Virus record (IMG/VR): IMGVR_UViG_3300037487_002061
Span: 1 to 55,931 of that record
Strand: one strand, 5' to 3'
Source: a virus
Length of the DNA: 55,931 bases
The position numbers were made by a program, and so were the translations under genes. Below the pieces are notes generated by a model. The model saw nothing but the letters and a program-made list of their open reading frames with translations, made no database searches and was not told the DNA's origin. Below, piece by piece: positions 50,601 through 55,931 of the stretch (its first letter is position 1; every line of letters begins with the position of its first letter).

Positions 50601-53012
50601 ATCTTTGTCATTTTTTGCTGTCCCTAATCTCAATGTAGTATTAACCGCCGCTTCAAATAAAGCTCCAGAAGCAGCTCTTATAGCCCCTTTAAACCCTTCT
50701 CCTTTAGTAATTTCATCTACGGTATTTGGTTCTGCTGGTCTCAAACCTAAAGCCTCAGCTATAACTTTCGATTGATCAATAATATGTGTTCTAGCTATTG
50801 CTTCAATTTCATCAGATCCAAAATTTGTTTTAAAATTTTCTGCTAATCCAGCCATATTTGAAGCGGCAAAAGCATCAAATTTATAATTTAAGATAACTCC
50901 ATTCGTCTTATCATATTCTTGATTATAATTAATCCCTCTTGAATTATCATTTGGAGTCAATATTGTCGGCATTTTTTGAACCAAACTATTAACATTAATA
51001 GCTTGGTCAAATTTTCTTTCTTTAAGAACAGCTTTTTTTTCATCATCACTTAAAACAGAAGCGCTTCCTGTTTTTTTCAGAGTTTTTTGGCTTCGTATCT
51101 TTTCATTAAACGCCAATTGATCGTCAGTCAGTTTTTTTTGACCTTTTTCTAGAACAATGTAACCTGTAGTTGTATTTATTTTCCCTTGAGGTATAACAGC
51201 GTCCTCAACAGTGGGTTTGGCCGTTTTCCCAAAATTAGGAATAAAACCTTTTGCATAATGAGGTATAACAGCAGAATCTCCGTTTCTTCCAAAATTTGGA
51301 ATTTCGGTTTCTTGGTTATTCATTATGAACTTCTGTCCACCAATCGTTCCTTTGCCTTGTTTAGCTTTTACAGAAGAAGTCGCCCCAAGCATTCTTGCCG
51401 TAGCCTCTTCTGCCATATATCCATCCGCAAATCTTTTGCCACCTTTTCCAGAAAAACCACCACTTGAACTATAACCAGCAACACCTCTTTGAGCCGCCGC
51501 TGTAGCAATACTTCTTAATAATTGTTCTTGTTGAGTTAACAACGCATTTTCTCTTTGAATTGCGGCGATTATAGCAGCTTGTTTATCCGCTTGTGATATA
51601 GTCGTATTTACAATAGCAGCTCTTAACTGTTGGTCTCTAGATAAAAGACCTACAATGCCTCCTTCGATACTTTTGATTTTCTCTGATTGAGAACCAATAT
51701 CTAAAATTGTTTTAAAACCTTCTTTAGCAAATTTAGCAACAAGAGTAAATATCTTAAGAAACGCAGTTGTAATTAATATAAGTCCTGGACCTGATAGAAA
51801 AGCTCCAATTGTTTTGAGCAATCCTTGGATAAATTTATTCCCTTTTTCTGGATCAAGAGCCTCTTCTAAAAATGTTGAGAATGTATTTGCTAGGCTTAAT
51901 AAATTCTTAATAATAGGTCCGAAAGTAATCGTGCCAATTTTTTCTGACAAATTGACAAGCCCGACAATCAATGAATTAATTTGAGCGCTAATACTTTCAT
52001 TTAATTGAGCGTTCTTTGTAAATGCCTCATTGGTTGCTCCCGCTGCTGTTTTAGCTGCGGCTGCAAAAATTGAAGTATCTGATCCCAAATCTTTTAAAGC
52101 AGCACTAACTACGTTAATTTGGAAAACGCCACCAGCAAGTTCTTTTATTTGGTTGGCTACCGTAGGATCTGCTATCTTTTCTAAGGAGGCAGATAATGCT
52201 TGTAGTTTTTGAATGCCTGTTTGAGAAGAATCTATTTCGACTCCTAGTTCTTTTAAATCATCAATAACTTTTGCGCGACCTAATCTAGCGAAAATAGATT
52301 TTAATGCGTTACCAATAACCGCACCACCACGCGCAGTCTTCTGTTCTACTGCTGTAATAATGCCTAGAAGCTCGTCAAAGCTAACTCCCGCATCTTCTGC
52401 CGTCGAACCAGCTCTAGAGAAGCCATCTGCAAGATCTTGAGCAGAAACAGCAAACTTAGTATCGACTGCAACTAACTTATTCGTAATTTGCTCTGCTGTT
52501 AGTCCTGCGCTAGTAAATCCGTTAATAGCGGAGGTTAAAGCTTTAACAGACTTAACTGAATCAAGTCCAGAAACTCTTGTTAAAATGAGAGCGGCGCTTA
52601 ATCTTTTAGAAGTGTCTTCTGCGCTTAAACCTTGACGAGCAAGTTCTGCCGCAGCATCCGCTACAATTCCAAATGCTTGCCCAGTATCTTTAGCTACGGC
52701 GAATACAGAATCTCTTAATTGATTTAATTGATCGCTAGTCCCACCTAAAATAGAACCAATTTCATTAATTCTTTTCTCTACTTCAATTGTATTAGAAATA
52801 AGAGCAGAGAACGCTTGACTTACTCCGTTTAAAATTGTTGTAGTTGCACCGAAAGCAAAAACACGCGCCGTAGAAGCATCAAGAGATTTCTGGAATTCTG
52901 AAGCTTGACCCGTGATTCTTCCGAGTGCTTGCTGTGCTTGTTTCGAAGCCGCATTTAGACTCTGAGTGTTCAGAGTTAAGTTCGCATTAAGATTAATTGA
53001 GCCAGTAGCCAT
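44649..53012 (-). CDS. tape measure protein with embedded modules
   Basis: 2787 residues. The N-terminal 400 have the usual phage tail tape measure pattern (ARVFAFGATTTILNGVSQAF, GIVADAAAELARQGLSAEDT, ARGGAVIGNALKSIFARLGR) and hydrophobic segments near residue 400 (GLILITTAFLKIFTLVA). Residues 589-1884 are unusual: eight G-[FY]-[IV]-P-N-[FY] motifs (at 589, 913, 1024, 1180, 1256, 1445, 1803, 1879) divide the region into modules. One has Walker A GPSGAGKS (1321-1328). Two have PD-(D/E)XK-like patterns (D836-F-K838; FEALL, GPDI and E1078-A-K1080). Two are near-identical 76-residue units. The C-terminal third has a glycine-rich membrane-like stretch (GPVGAALGAIAGVAMGGYNA) and coiled helices. A GTGTAA box is 9 bp upstream. 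By the usual 1.5 A per residue, a tail of about 400 nm is the upper estimate. Confidence 0.92.
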   Translation of the reverse strand: MATGSINLNANLTLNTQSLNAASKQAQQALGRITGQASEFQKSLDASTARVFAFGATTTILNGVSQAFSALISNTIEVEKRINEIGSILGGTSDQLNQLRDSVFAVAKDTGQAFGIVADAAAELARQGLSAEDTSKRLSAALILTRVSGLDSVKSVKALTSAINGFTSAGLTAEQITNKLVAVDTKFAVSAQDLADGFSRAGSTAEDAGVSFDELLGIITAVEQKTARGGAVIGNALKSIFARLGRAKVIDDLKELGVEIDSSQTGIQKLQALSASLEKIADPTVANQIKELAGGVFQINVVSAALKDLGSDTSIFAAAAKTAAGATNEAFTKNAQLNESISAQINSLIVGLVNLSEKIGTITFGPIIKNLLSLANTFSTFLEEALDPEKGNKFIQGLLKTIGAFLSGPGLILITTAFLKIFTLVAKFAKEGFKTILDIGSQSEKIKSIEGGIVGLLSRDQQLRAAIVNTTISQADKQAAIIAAIQRENALLTQQEQLLRSIATAAAQRGVAGYSSSGGFSGKGGKRFADGYMAEEATARMLGATSSVKAKQGKGTIGGQKFIMNNQETEIPNFGRNGDSAVIPHYAKGFIPNFGKTAKPTVEDAVIPQGKINTTTGYIVLEKGQKKLTDDQLAFNEKIRSQKTLKKTGSASVLSDDEKKAVLKERKFDQAINVNSLVQKMPTILTPNDNSRGINYNQEYDKTNGVILNYKFDAFAASNMAGLAENFKTNFGSDEIEAIARTHIIDQSKVIAEALGLRPAEPNTVDEITKGEGFKGAIRAASGALFEAAVNTTLRLGTAKNDKDQGNFDVRNPKIDEQKKLKDLFGNNSLPAPVADFKYSADSTKQSMAGKVYKEYREKIDPEINERRRLVKGAFEKALEKKKKQNKVVSGEDITKGITSPATSRPTRRASGGFIPNYVNPNYVSETLKRIKEGNSGFSKNEQEIFKNKFKGGKSLPVSSSKGAKISLREVFDKLDSEIGISGFIDKAYSSAGPTASTEKVFEEFNKQTKLNPAPLRNIVKSKGFVPNFAINGLDANLSNNVLAGRIFEALLRNETTINMTENKVGPDITSGSFAVREAKISGKSAYNDSNFGEGKPKGKGLVLPSNAISDYDDKLIRLRQADILRSNIPTTRLFGLAAEIKKREESKVTNRNNVPIYAPKGLITKGAAKIKGLKGFASGYIPNFSAINDAISREIGAGVNPSQVYVDQNNSLKNSGNPMGLMVANRRDEPQGGLQGIARARKEGVNAQTYGAAKGFIPNFAKESIPKIGKGSVPKIGKGSTTKSGNYIYDSDKLGPTLSKQVLSKILETPTKKRKDGIIGPSGAGKSTLAMGMGKFIRSLDDVKKADSFTLLSGSELAKTPTGISGQLQGVLNAIRDSGGTLKYLNVPDEEIEKRRLKRAENGSDDLRSQKQLENTSFIKKNQPEFIESLQKEMGDRFQYAARGFVPNFALNGSLKSAYDLYKKIPSGTIPSIAKTVATTNPINIAKTGLFAAKAAKAFGVSMPKGEKLNIESIWANLTKFVQDPEKLIKTKKDLMDAKTAVQTILRNDILRERFAKFAASRINTGLYNNKNVIVGTKDERPSGESKYVDVVNGKMNQSTNRPIGEGTSISELDELYLKYKLLGGTKSLKDYIKDYGGKKPSQFFQKKNGDLAFYQDSAEASQVIKSANSARETGMSNENEPRMIDEKGGFYGESPIMGGFTGKQKTINGKNVFSYKDVWDVDLNSTGEKILNDRYENKPAPSKKTLSSINSYQPANPSLGFDIAPYILRYLVSSIPKAKPAVFKGVVVDNDDDSDDFYAKGFIPNFSAINDAISREIGAGVEPSKVYVDQNNSLKNPMNPAGLMVANRRDEPQGGFQGINRAKKEGASIKTYGMARGFIPNFAEPPASGGMPDIDPMIAVRKRVEEMVDRAIPPIDPISKVSSQKGGGPASKGMSDTDATLAAFRKRMEELGATIAPLNKGATEAGKALSTIKPPDIGATPKPQDFGITDLGPPEKGGGDAKVNIGGRMMPVGAGNAALLRGRAEKAAMKGTFSMLPAGTMSPQAKPLKIDETTMSSKQRNRQSKPSLKDLFEFGGTTKANNVAKTAGEAGSKMGGTGGGMGGMGGMKSIALQMGLSALPSLLPAIKEEDSALKSAAINTISTTAQYTAMGASFGPVGAALGAIAGVAMGGYNAFKEASDAAAKAQKDLAESTIVVNAKMKGLDRMKDLTRSALGLSKVFDDNGNQTQESADALRNGYNSIISTYKSSGVSSKEITDAQQKAKAVLQSSTSSEEEKTQAEGEYTAILGNAMTKLSQIINNRAEEAQKLLNFQALSSALSKFSAALEKKAVTLDQQKFAEGIASNVTMPANAPYAEATKAAIGIEQKKTLATESKVGFMKEFTGEDFQKNLNMDSIKMDKLKGKSGAEISGAISKDVFSAYMKDGAIGAGKALDGYLKTNLKPEDAKTFKDNIISSAATFKNNVAESMQAALNRETEVQNNLSELIGKIKEAGTKFMAGGSGKINELMSGPKLDVLSLQDKIEEAGRLLKSGKKGDVEKGRDILRQTDGDQKEFAKRYGEEKLVQMQTDAGLTAKDTGLAIGSASMAATDLSGVEKAIRETFAGGELMETMKALKAAQGDPTKIQNFIDTVKKNAVTGSEKKAERGSDIVNSLTGLGKTGSTEKEIAAALAKKQITPERAEKLRERAKKESEQATATEDPESKALQNQQKALNVELETLKTKISELNSLFGDTGIPKAVESLTKSVKDAANNLAGFTDFTKNLSSLSNQVNGRLLDIEKQLGQAGK
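46688..46728 (-). repeat. 9-bp tandem repeat coding Gly-Gly-Met
   Basis: Units of CCACCCATT on the plus strand recur within this stretch of the tape measure gene, giving GGMGGMGG in the protein. Confidence 0.7.
47379..47606 (-). repeat. copy 2 of a 228-bp direct repeat in the tape measure gene
   Basis: It encodes residues 1803-1878, one 76-residue module ending at a GFIPNF motif. It is near-identical in protein and largely in DNA to the copy at 49248-49475, with shared blocks SAINDAISREIGAGV and VYVDQNNSLKN and GLMVANRRDEPQGG. Confidence 0.85.
49171..49216 (-). repeat. 24-bp tandem duplication in the tape measure gene
   Basis: GATCCTTTACCAATTTTGGG occurs at 49171 and again at 49195 (24 bp, 8 codons), giving PKIGKGSV then PKIGKGST. 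Confidence 0.8.
49248..49475 (-). repeat. copy 1 of a 228-bp direct repeat in the tape measure gene
   Basis: It encodes residues 1180-1255, spaced exactly as in the other copy (76 residues from one GFIPNF-type motif to the next). It lies directly before the P-loop module. Confidence 0.85.
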
Positions 53013-53021
53013 TTCTACTAA

Positions 53022-53027
53022 TTACAC
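53022..53027 (-). promoter_or_regulatory. GTGTAA box upstream of the tape measure gene
   Basis: GTGTAA on the minus strand, 9 nt before the ATG at 53012, in the 19-bp gap after the preceding gene. Confidence 0.55.
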
Positions 53028-53031
53028 AATA

Positions 53032-53934
53032 TCATGTTAAAAAGTCTTCGGCTTTTAAAGATCCGCCGTTTGCTGCGCTTTTTTCTCTTAAGTCTTCTAT
53101 TCCATATGTTGTCTTAGAATCAGAGGAACGATCTTTTTCGATATAATCAAATATTTTAACTGGATCATCGAGTATTTCGTCTGGAATAGAAACATTTTTA
53201 AATTTATTAAGCAGGGAATTTGCATATACTAATATATTTTTTTGATATATTGTTAAATTAAATCCAGACTTATCAAATACTATATGTGGTTGCCTATAGT
53301 TCAAAACAAACAATTCAAAAAATGATGTTGAATAAGCGGCATTTAATATATTTTTTTTATCTAGTAATTCTGACATTTTGTCAAATAACTCAGATATGTA
53401 TTCGTATGACTGCATCTCCCCCAATGGCTCTTCGAAATTTTGATCTTTAAAAAATGTCAAGAGCATTAATTCTCTTATTTTTTTATTTTGAGCAAAACTT
53501 TCGGCACTATAACTTGAGATTTTCGCCCTATCTTCTTTTATTTTTTTAAGGGCTAATTCTTTTTCATTGATATTCCCTTTAATTAAATATTTTTGCATGG
53601 GGTCCGACATCTTAATTCTTGCTTGATCCAATTTTTTAATTGACCAATCAAGAGATTTGATTTCTTCTTCTTTATTAATGCTCCAATAATTATTTTTTAT
53701 TGCTAAAGCTATAATTTCGTCTTCTGTTTTAATGCCAGACCTTTGAGCATCATTTATATATTCTTCGTACTTTTCGTCTAGAAAAATATAATCCCTTAAA
53801 GTAAGGTGTTTAAAATAAAATTTTTTACTATTAACATAAATTATGCTATAGCCGCGAACAATATCAATTAGAGCAGAATTTGCTTTTCTAAGAACATCGT
53901 CTTTATCCTTCATCAGCTTGTTGATCTTCGGCAA
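53032..53934 (-). CDS. tail assembly protein upstream of tape measure
   Basis: 300 residues (alternative ATG at 53913, within the preceding gene's last codons). A mostly helical, charged protein (FYFKHLTLRDYIFLDEKYEE, ELALKKIKEDRAKISSYSAE). The position directly before the tape measure gene is that of the second tail assembly chaperone in many phages. The overlap with the gene upstream is 32 bp (or 11 bp from the inner ATG). No slippery heptamer for a programmed frameshift is visible there. Function inferred from context. Confidence 0.55.
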   Translation of the reverse strand: MPKINKLMKDKDDVLRKANSALIDIVRGYSIIYVNSKKFYFKHLTLRDYIFLDEKYEEYINDAQRSGIKTEDEIIALAIKNNYWSINKEEEIKSLDWSIKKLDQARIKMSDPMQKYLIKGNINEKELALKKIKEDRAKISSYSAESFAQNKKIRELMLLTFFKDQNFEEPLGEMQSYEYISELFDKMSELLDKKNILNAAYSTSFFELFVLNYRQPHIVFDKSGFNLTIYQKNILVYANSLLNKFKNVSIPDEILDDPVKIFDYIEKDRSSDSKTTYGIEDLREKSAANGGSLKAEDFLT

Positions 53935-54754
53935 CTACTTCTGTCTTAGAATCAGCTAGATTTTCGGAAGACTCATTAGTTTCCGAAAACATTTCAACCA
54001 AAGACGCTTCAATGTCTTCTTGTTTTTCGGCAATCTTATTGTACCAAATACTGGCGACACGGACAAGAGTCGTGAAGGCCTGATCGAATATTCCCTTTAC
54101 CTTTAAAAGAGATTGGTCAGTGATATCTTCTACTGATTCGCATAAGCCTAAATAAGCTAGACGTTTTTCGTCAAAATTATCGCCTTGGAAAAGTTGAAAT
54201 AATTGCTTTTTACTATCCACTTCTTCTTCGTAGTAAGAAAGGCTGAATACCAACCATTCAATCAATTTCTGTTCTGCTTTTGCATCAGCGGTCTGAGAGA
54301 ATTGAGAGCGCATTGCTTGTTCGTATTCAAGAAGATTATTTTTGGTGATGACAAAAGATTCTTTTGCTTCGACAAGCTTTTCCTTTTGATCATCATTTAG
54401 ATCTTTTGCTCCTCCGTAGAATTCAATAACCCTAGAAGCTTCAAAATTATCAAGAATGGACTTCTGAAGACTTTCAACATTTATTTTAGATGTGATTCCT
54501 CCAATGTCTCCCATTTTTTTGTTTAACATTGCCTTGGTTAGAAATCCAGAATTAATAAATTCATTGAATTTTTGACCATAGAAGAATTCGGCTTCTTCAA
54601 TAGTCGCCATAGACGGCTTAACAAAAACAATACGATTACTGGTTTCCTCTATAATCTTTTTTGTTGATTCAACAGCTTCTCCCTTTACCTTTTTGACATA
54701 TGGGACTGTTTTTTCTATTTTTCTAGTTGCGGAAAAGCTATAAATTTCTTTCAT
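53903..54754 (-). CDS. tail assembly chaperone-like protein
   Basis: 283 residues, helical and acidic at the end (NESSENLADSKTEVVAEDQQ). The order 'chaperone, second protein, tape measure' is typical of long-tailed phages. Blocks are IVFVKPSMATIEEAEFFYGQ and EWLVFSLSYYEEEVDSKKQL. The sequence does not reveal a named family. It starts 4 bp after the next upstream gene. Confidence 0.52.
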   Translation of the reverse strand: MKEIYSFSATRKIEKTVPYVKKVKGEAVESTKKIIEETSNRIVFVKPSMATIEEAEFFYGQKFNEFINSGFLTKAMLNKKMGDIGGITSKINVESLQKSILDNFEASRVIEFYGGAKDLNDDQKEKLVEAKESFVITKNNLLEYEQAMRSQFSQTADAKAEQKLIEWLVFSLSYYEEEVDSKKQLFQLFQGDNFDEKRLAYLGLCESVEDITDQSLLKVKGIFDQAFTTLVRVASIWYNKIAEKQEDIEASLVEMFSETNESSENLADSKTEVVAEDQQADEG

Positions 54755-54758
54755 TTTC

Positions 54759-55223
54759 TTAAAGTGATAAAGTTCTTAGTAACTTATTATCGCTAGAAAC
54801 TAAATAAATTCCATCATAATCTGCAAAAGAATAAAAAATATCTCCTATTTTATCATTAACAGAGACCAAAGCAGTCGAATTATTTATTTTGTCGAATTCA
54901 ATGCAATTAACCAAAGCCAATGAATTTTTAAAGGGTAAATAATTAGACATTAAAACATCATTATAGAAATAACTTATTCTTTGCCCACTGTCGAATAAAT
55001 GGCAATTTAATGTAAATTGAGCGCCGCTACTATAACCGCCAAAAAATGTTCCGCTGTGATCAAATATATATCCGCTATATCCAGAAAATCCAAATCCCGT
55101 TATGAAAGAACTTCCGCTTAAATTGCCTAAATGAAATGAAAATCCAGATTCTGGAGAATTAATAATAAAACTTGTGTTTATTACGCAATCATCAAAAAGA
55201 TCAACTGGAGTATAAATTTTCAT
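54759..55223 (-). CDS. small beta-rich tail protein
   Basis: 154 residues from the ATG at 55223. A longer frame to 55277 is rejected because it reaches into the adhesin gene. The protein is rich in Phe, Ser and Gly (FSFHLGNLSGSSFITGFGFS, SGYIFDHSGTFFGGYSSG), in a jelly-roll style similar to the LamG-like product at 40205-41569. The ATG overlaps the stop of the adhesin by 1 bp (TAATG). It may be a tail protein or an adhesin partner. Confidence 0.55.
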   Translation of the reverse strand: MKIYTPVDLFDDCVINTSFIINSPESGFSFHLGNLSGSSFITGFGFSGYSGYIFDHSGTFFGGYSSGAQFTLNCHLFDSGQRISYFYNDVLMSNYLPFKNSLALVNCIEFDKINNSTALVSVNDKIGDIFYSFADYDGIYLVSSDNKLLRTLSL

Positions 55224-55931
55224 TAGAGTGGAAGATAGTTTAGAGTAACATGCAGGGTTTTTGCAGTTCCAGAACATGGATCACCAAAAGTAATATTATT
55301 CGCAACGATGCTACCAGTGGTTTGACCAACAAATACACCTGCGACAAGAGTACTTGAATTAGATGCATGACAAGTGCCTTGAACAGTGCTAGTGCCGTTT
55401 CCATAACTTGCGTATGCTACTGAAGAGAAATAATATCCAGATGGAGCAGTTAAAGTTAATGTGACATTTTCTGCCGCAGATCCAGAAAGAGTGGAAACCG
55501 CCGAAGCAACGGTAATACTCACCGAAGCGGTCGTTGAACCGCCAGTATTCGTGGCGGTGACGGTGTAGTTGGTGGCGGCAACCACAACTGTCGGTGTGCC
55601 GCTGATCACACCTGTGGTAGTGTTCAGCGAGAGTCCCGCAGGAAGTGGGGGTGAGACCGCGTAGGAAACCACCGCTCCACCGCCGCTGGTTGGCGTGTTG
55701 TTCGTAATCGCCGTGCCATTGGTGTAGGTGGCGGGGTTGGTGGAGTAAGTCAGCGCCGAAGGTGCGACTGCATTGACCCTAATGCTCAACGTAACTGGCG
55801 CTGCACCGCCAGTATTCGTGGCGGTGACGGTGTAGTTGGTGGCGGCAACCACAACTGTCGGTGTGCCGCTGATCACACCTGTGGTAGTGTTCAGCGAGAG
55901 TCCCGCAGGAAGTGGGGGTGAGACCGCGTAG
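55223..55931 (-). CDS. He_PIG Ig-repeat adhesin with C-terminal SUEL-type lectin domain, 5' end off the right edge
   Basis: The frame is open to the window edge; about 235 residues are visible and the N-terminus is missing. The first part is a pair of Ig-like repeats of the He_PIG type (PPLPAGLSLNTTTGVISGTP, TNYTVTATNTGGS), 89 residues each. The last about 85 residues resemble the SUEL/D-galactoside-binding lectin domain: VAYASYGNGTSTVQGTCHAS near the start and NNITFGDPCSGTAKTLHVTL at the end. Such lectins bind galactose or rhamnose. This would make the protein a virion adhesin, which is inference. The Ig part is clearly more GC-rich than the rest of the window. Confidence 0.7.
   Translation of the reverse strand, partial: YAVSPPLPAGLSLNTTTGVISGTPTVVVAATNYTVTATNTGGAAPVTLSIRVNAVAPSALTYSTNPATYTNGTAITNNTPTSGGGAVVSYAVSPPLPAGLSLNTTTGVISGTPTVVVAATNYTVTATNTGGSTTASVSITVASAVSTLSGSAAENVTLTLTAPSGYYFSSVAYASYGNGTSTVQGTCHASNSSTLVAGVFVGQTTGSIVANNITFGDPCSGTAKTLHVTLNYLPL
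55538..55664 (-). repeat. 127-bp perfect direct repeat, copy 1
   Basis: Identical, base for base as read, to 55805-55931 at an offset of 267 bp (89 codons, one Ig-like domain). Confidence 0.95.
55805..55931 (-). repeat. 127-bp perfect direct repeat, copy 2 (reaches the window edge)
   Basis: Identical to 55538-55664 and cut by the window edge, so the true repeat may be longer or present in more copies. Confidence 0.95.

Noticed and set aside
53903-53934. Programmed frameshift between the two tail assembly genes, as in many long-tailed phages
   Set aside because: No X-XXY-YYZ slippery heptamer was seen in the overlap, and the downstream gene has its own starts.

Overview
The window is part of the genome of a large, AT-rich tailed bacteriophage (Caudoviricetes). 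The evidence is a 2787-residue tape measure protein with tail genes around it, a full phage replication set (polymerase III alpha, DEDD exonuclease, DnaB-like helicase, TOPRIM primase, UvsX/RecA-like recombinase, SSB), class I ribonucleotide reductase, a dNMP kinase, a small phage-type sigma factor and a large set of sugar and glycosyltransferase genes. No terminase, portal or capsid gene, no tRNA and no CRISPR array is visible, so the genome continues beyond both edges. Both edges lie inside repeat-rich genes, which is where a metagenomic assembly tends to break. The host cannot be named. Most starts lack a good Shine-Dalgarno and have A/T-rich leaders, and several promoters sit so close to the start codon that leaderless messages are possible.

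Layout. 1-2600: minus-strand virion and small membrane genes (DUF285/BspA-like surface protein, BppU-like protein, holin-like protein). 2600-4490: small genes and an HldD-like epimerase, with one plus-strand gene ending at a bidirectional terminator. 4540-17800: a compact minus-strand replication operon read from a TTGACA-17-TATATT promoter. Its order is: unknown protein, RecA-like, Vsr/DUF559-like endonuclease, small protein, DnaB, primase, Cas4/RecB-like nuclease, PHP piece of DnaE, LAGLIDADG endonuclease, DnaQ-like exonuclease, DnaE core N part fused to an N-intein, C-intein fused to the DnaE C part, ClpA/ClpC-like ATPase. 17900-24850: a very AT-rich minus-strand cassette of nucleotide-sugar enzymes, glycosyltransferases and methyltransferases. 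24970-28600: DUF5872-like protein, nrdA, nrdB. 28850-31500 (plus): dNMP kinase, sigma factor, GT4, conserved protein. 31500-32920 (minus): fibre-like protein. 32960-37170 (plus): SSB, GT4-GT9 proteins, conserved protein. 37170-55930 (minus): tail module, from lectin/Ig adhesin through tail-assembly-type proteins, tape measure, distal tail and hub.

Most notable points. (1) DNA polymerase III alpha is carried in three pieces. Two are joined by a split intein at the conserved GRG/SAAGS site, and the short gap between the intein halves keeps what looks like the tail end of an endonuclease related to the intact one beside recA. (2) A GTGTAA box lies 8-9 nt upstream of six minus-strand start codons (GTGTAT at a seventh, the homing endonuclease), and a 200-residue sigma-like protein is encoded here. 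Together they suggest a late-transcription system. (3) The tape measure protein is divided by eight copies of a G-[FY]-[IV]-P-N-[FY] motif into modules that include a P-loop kinase-like segment, two possible PD-(D/E)XK-like segments and a duplicated 76-residue unit. (4) A glycan-cassette fkbM gene is frameshifted, apparently by loss of one 5-bp GGAAT repeat.
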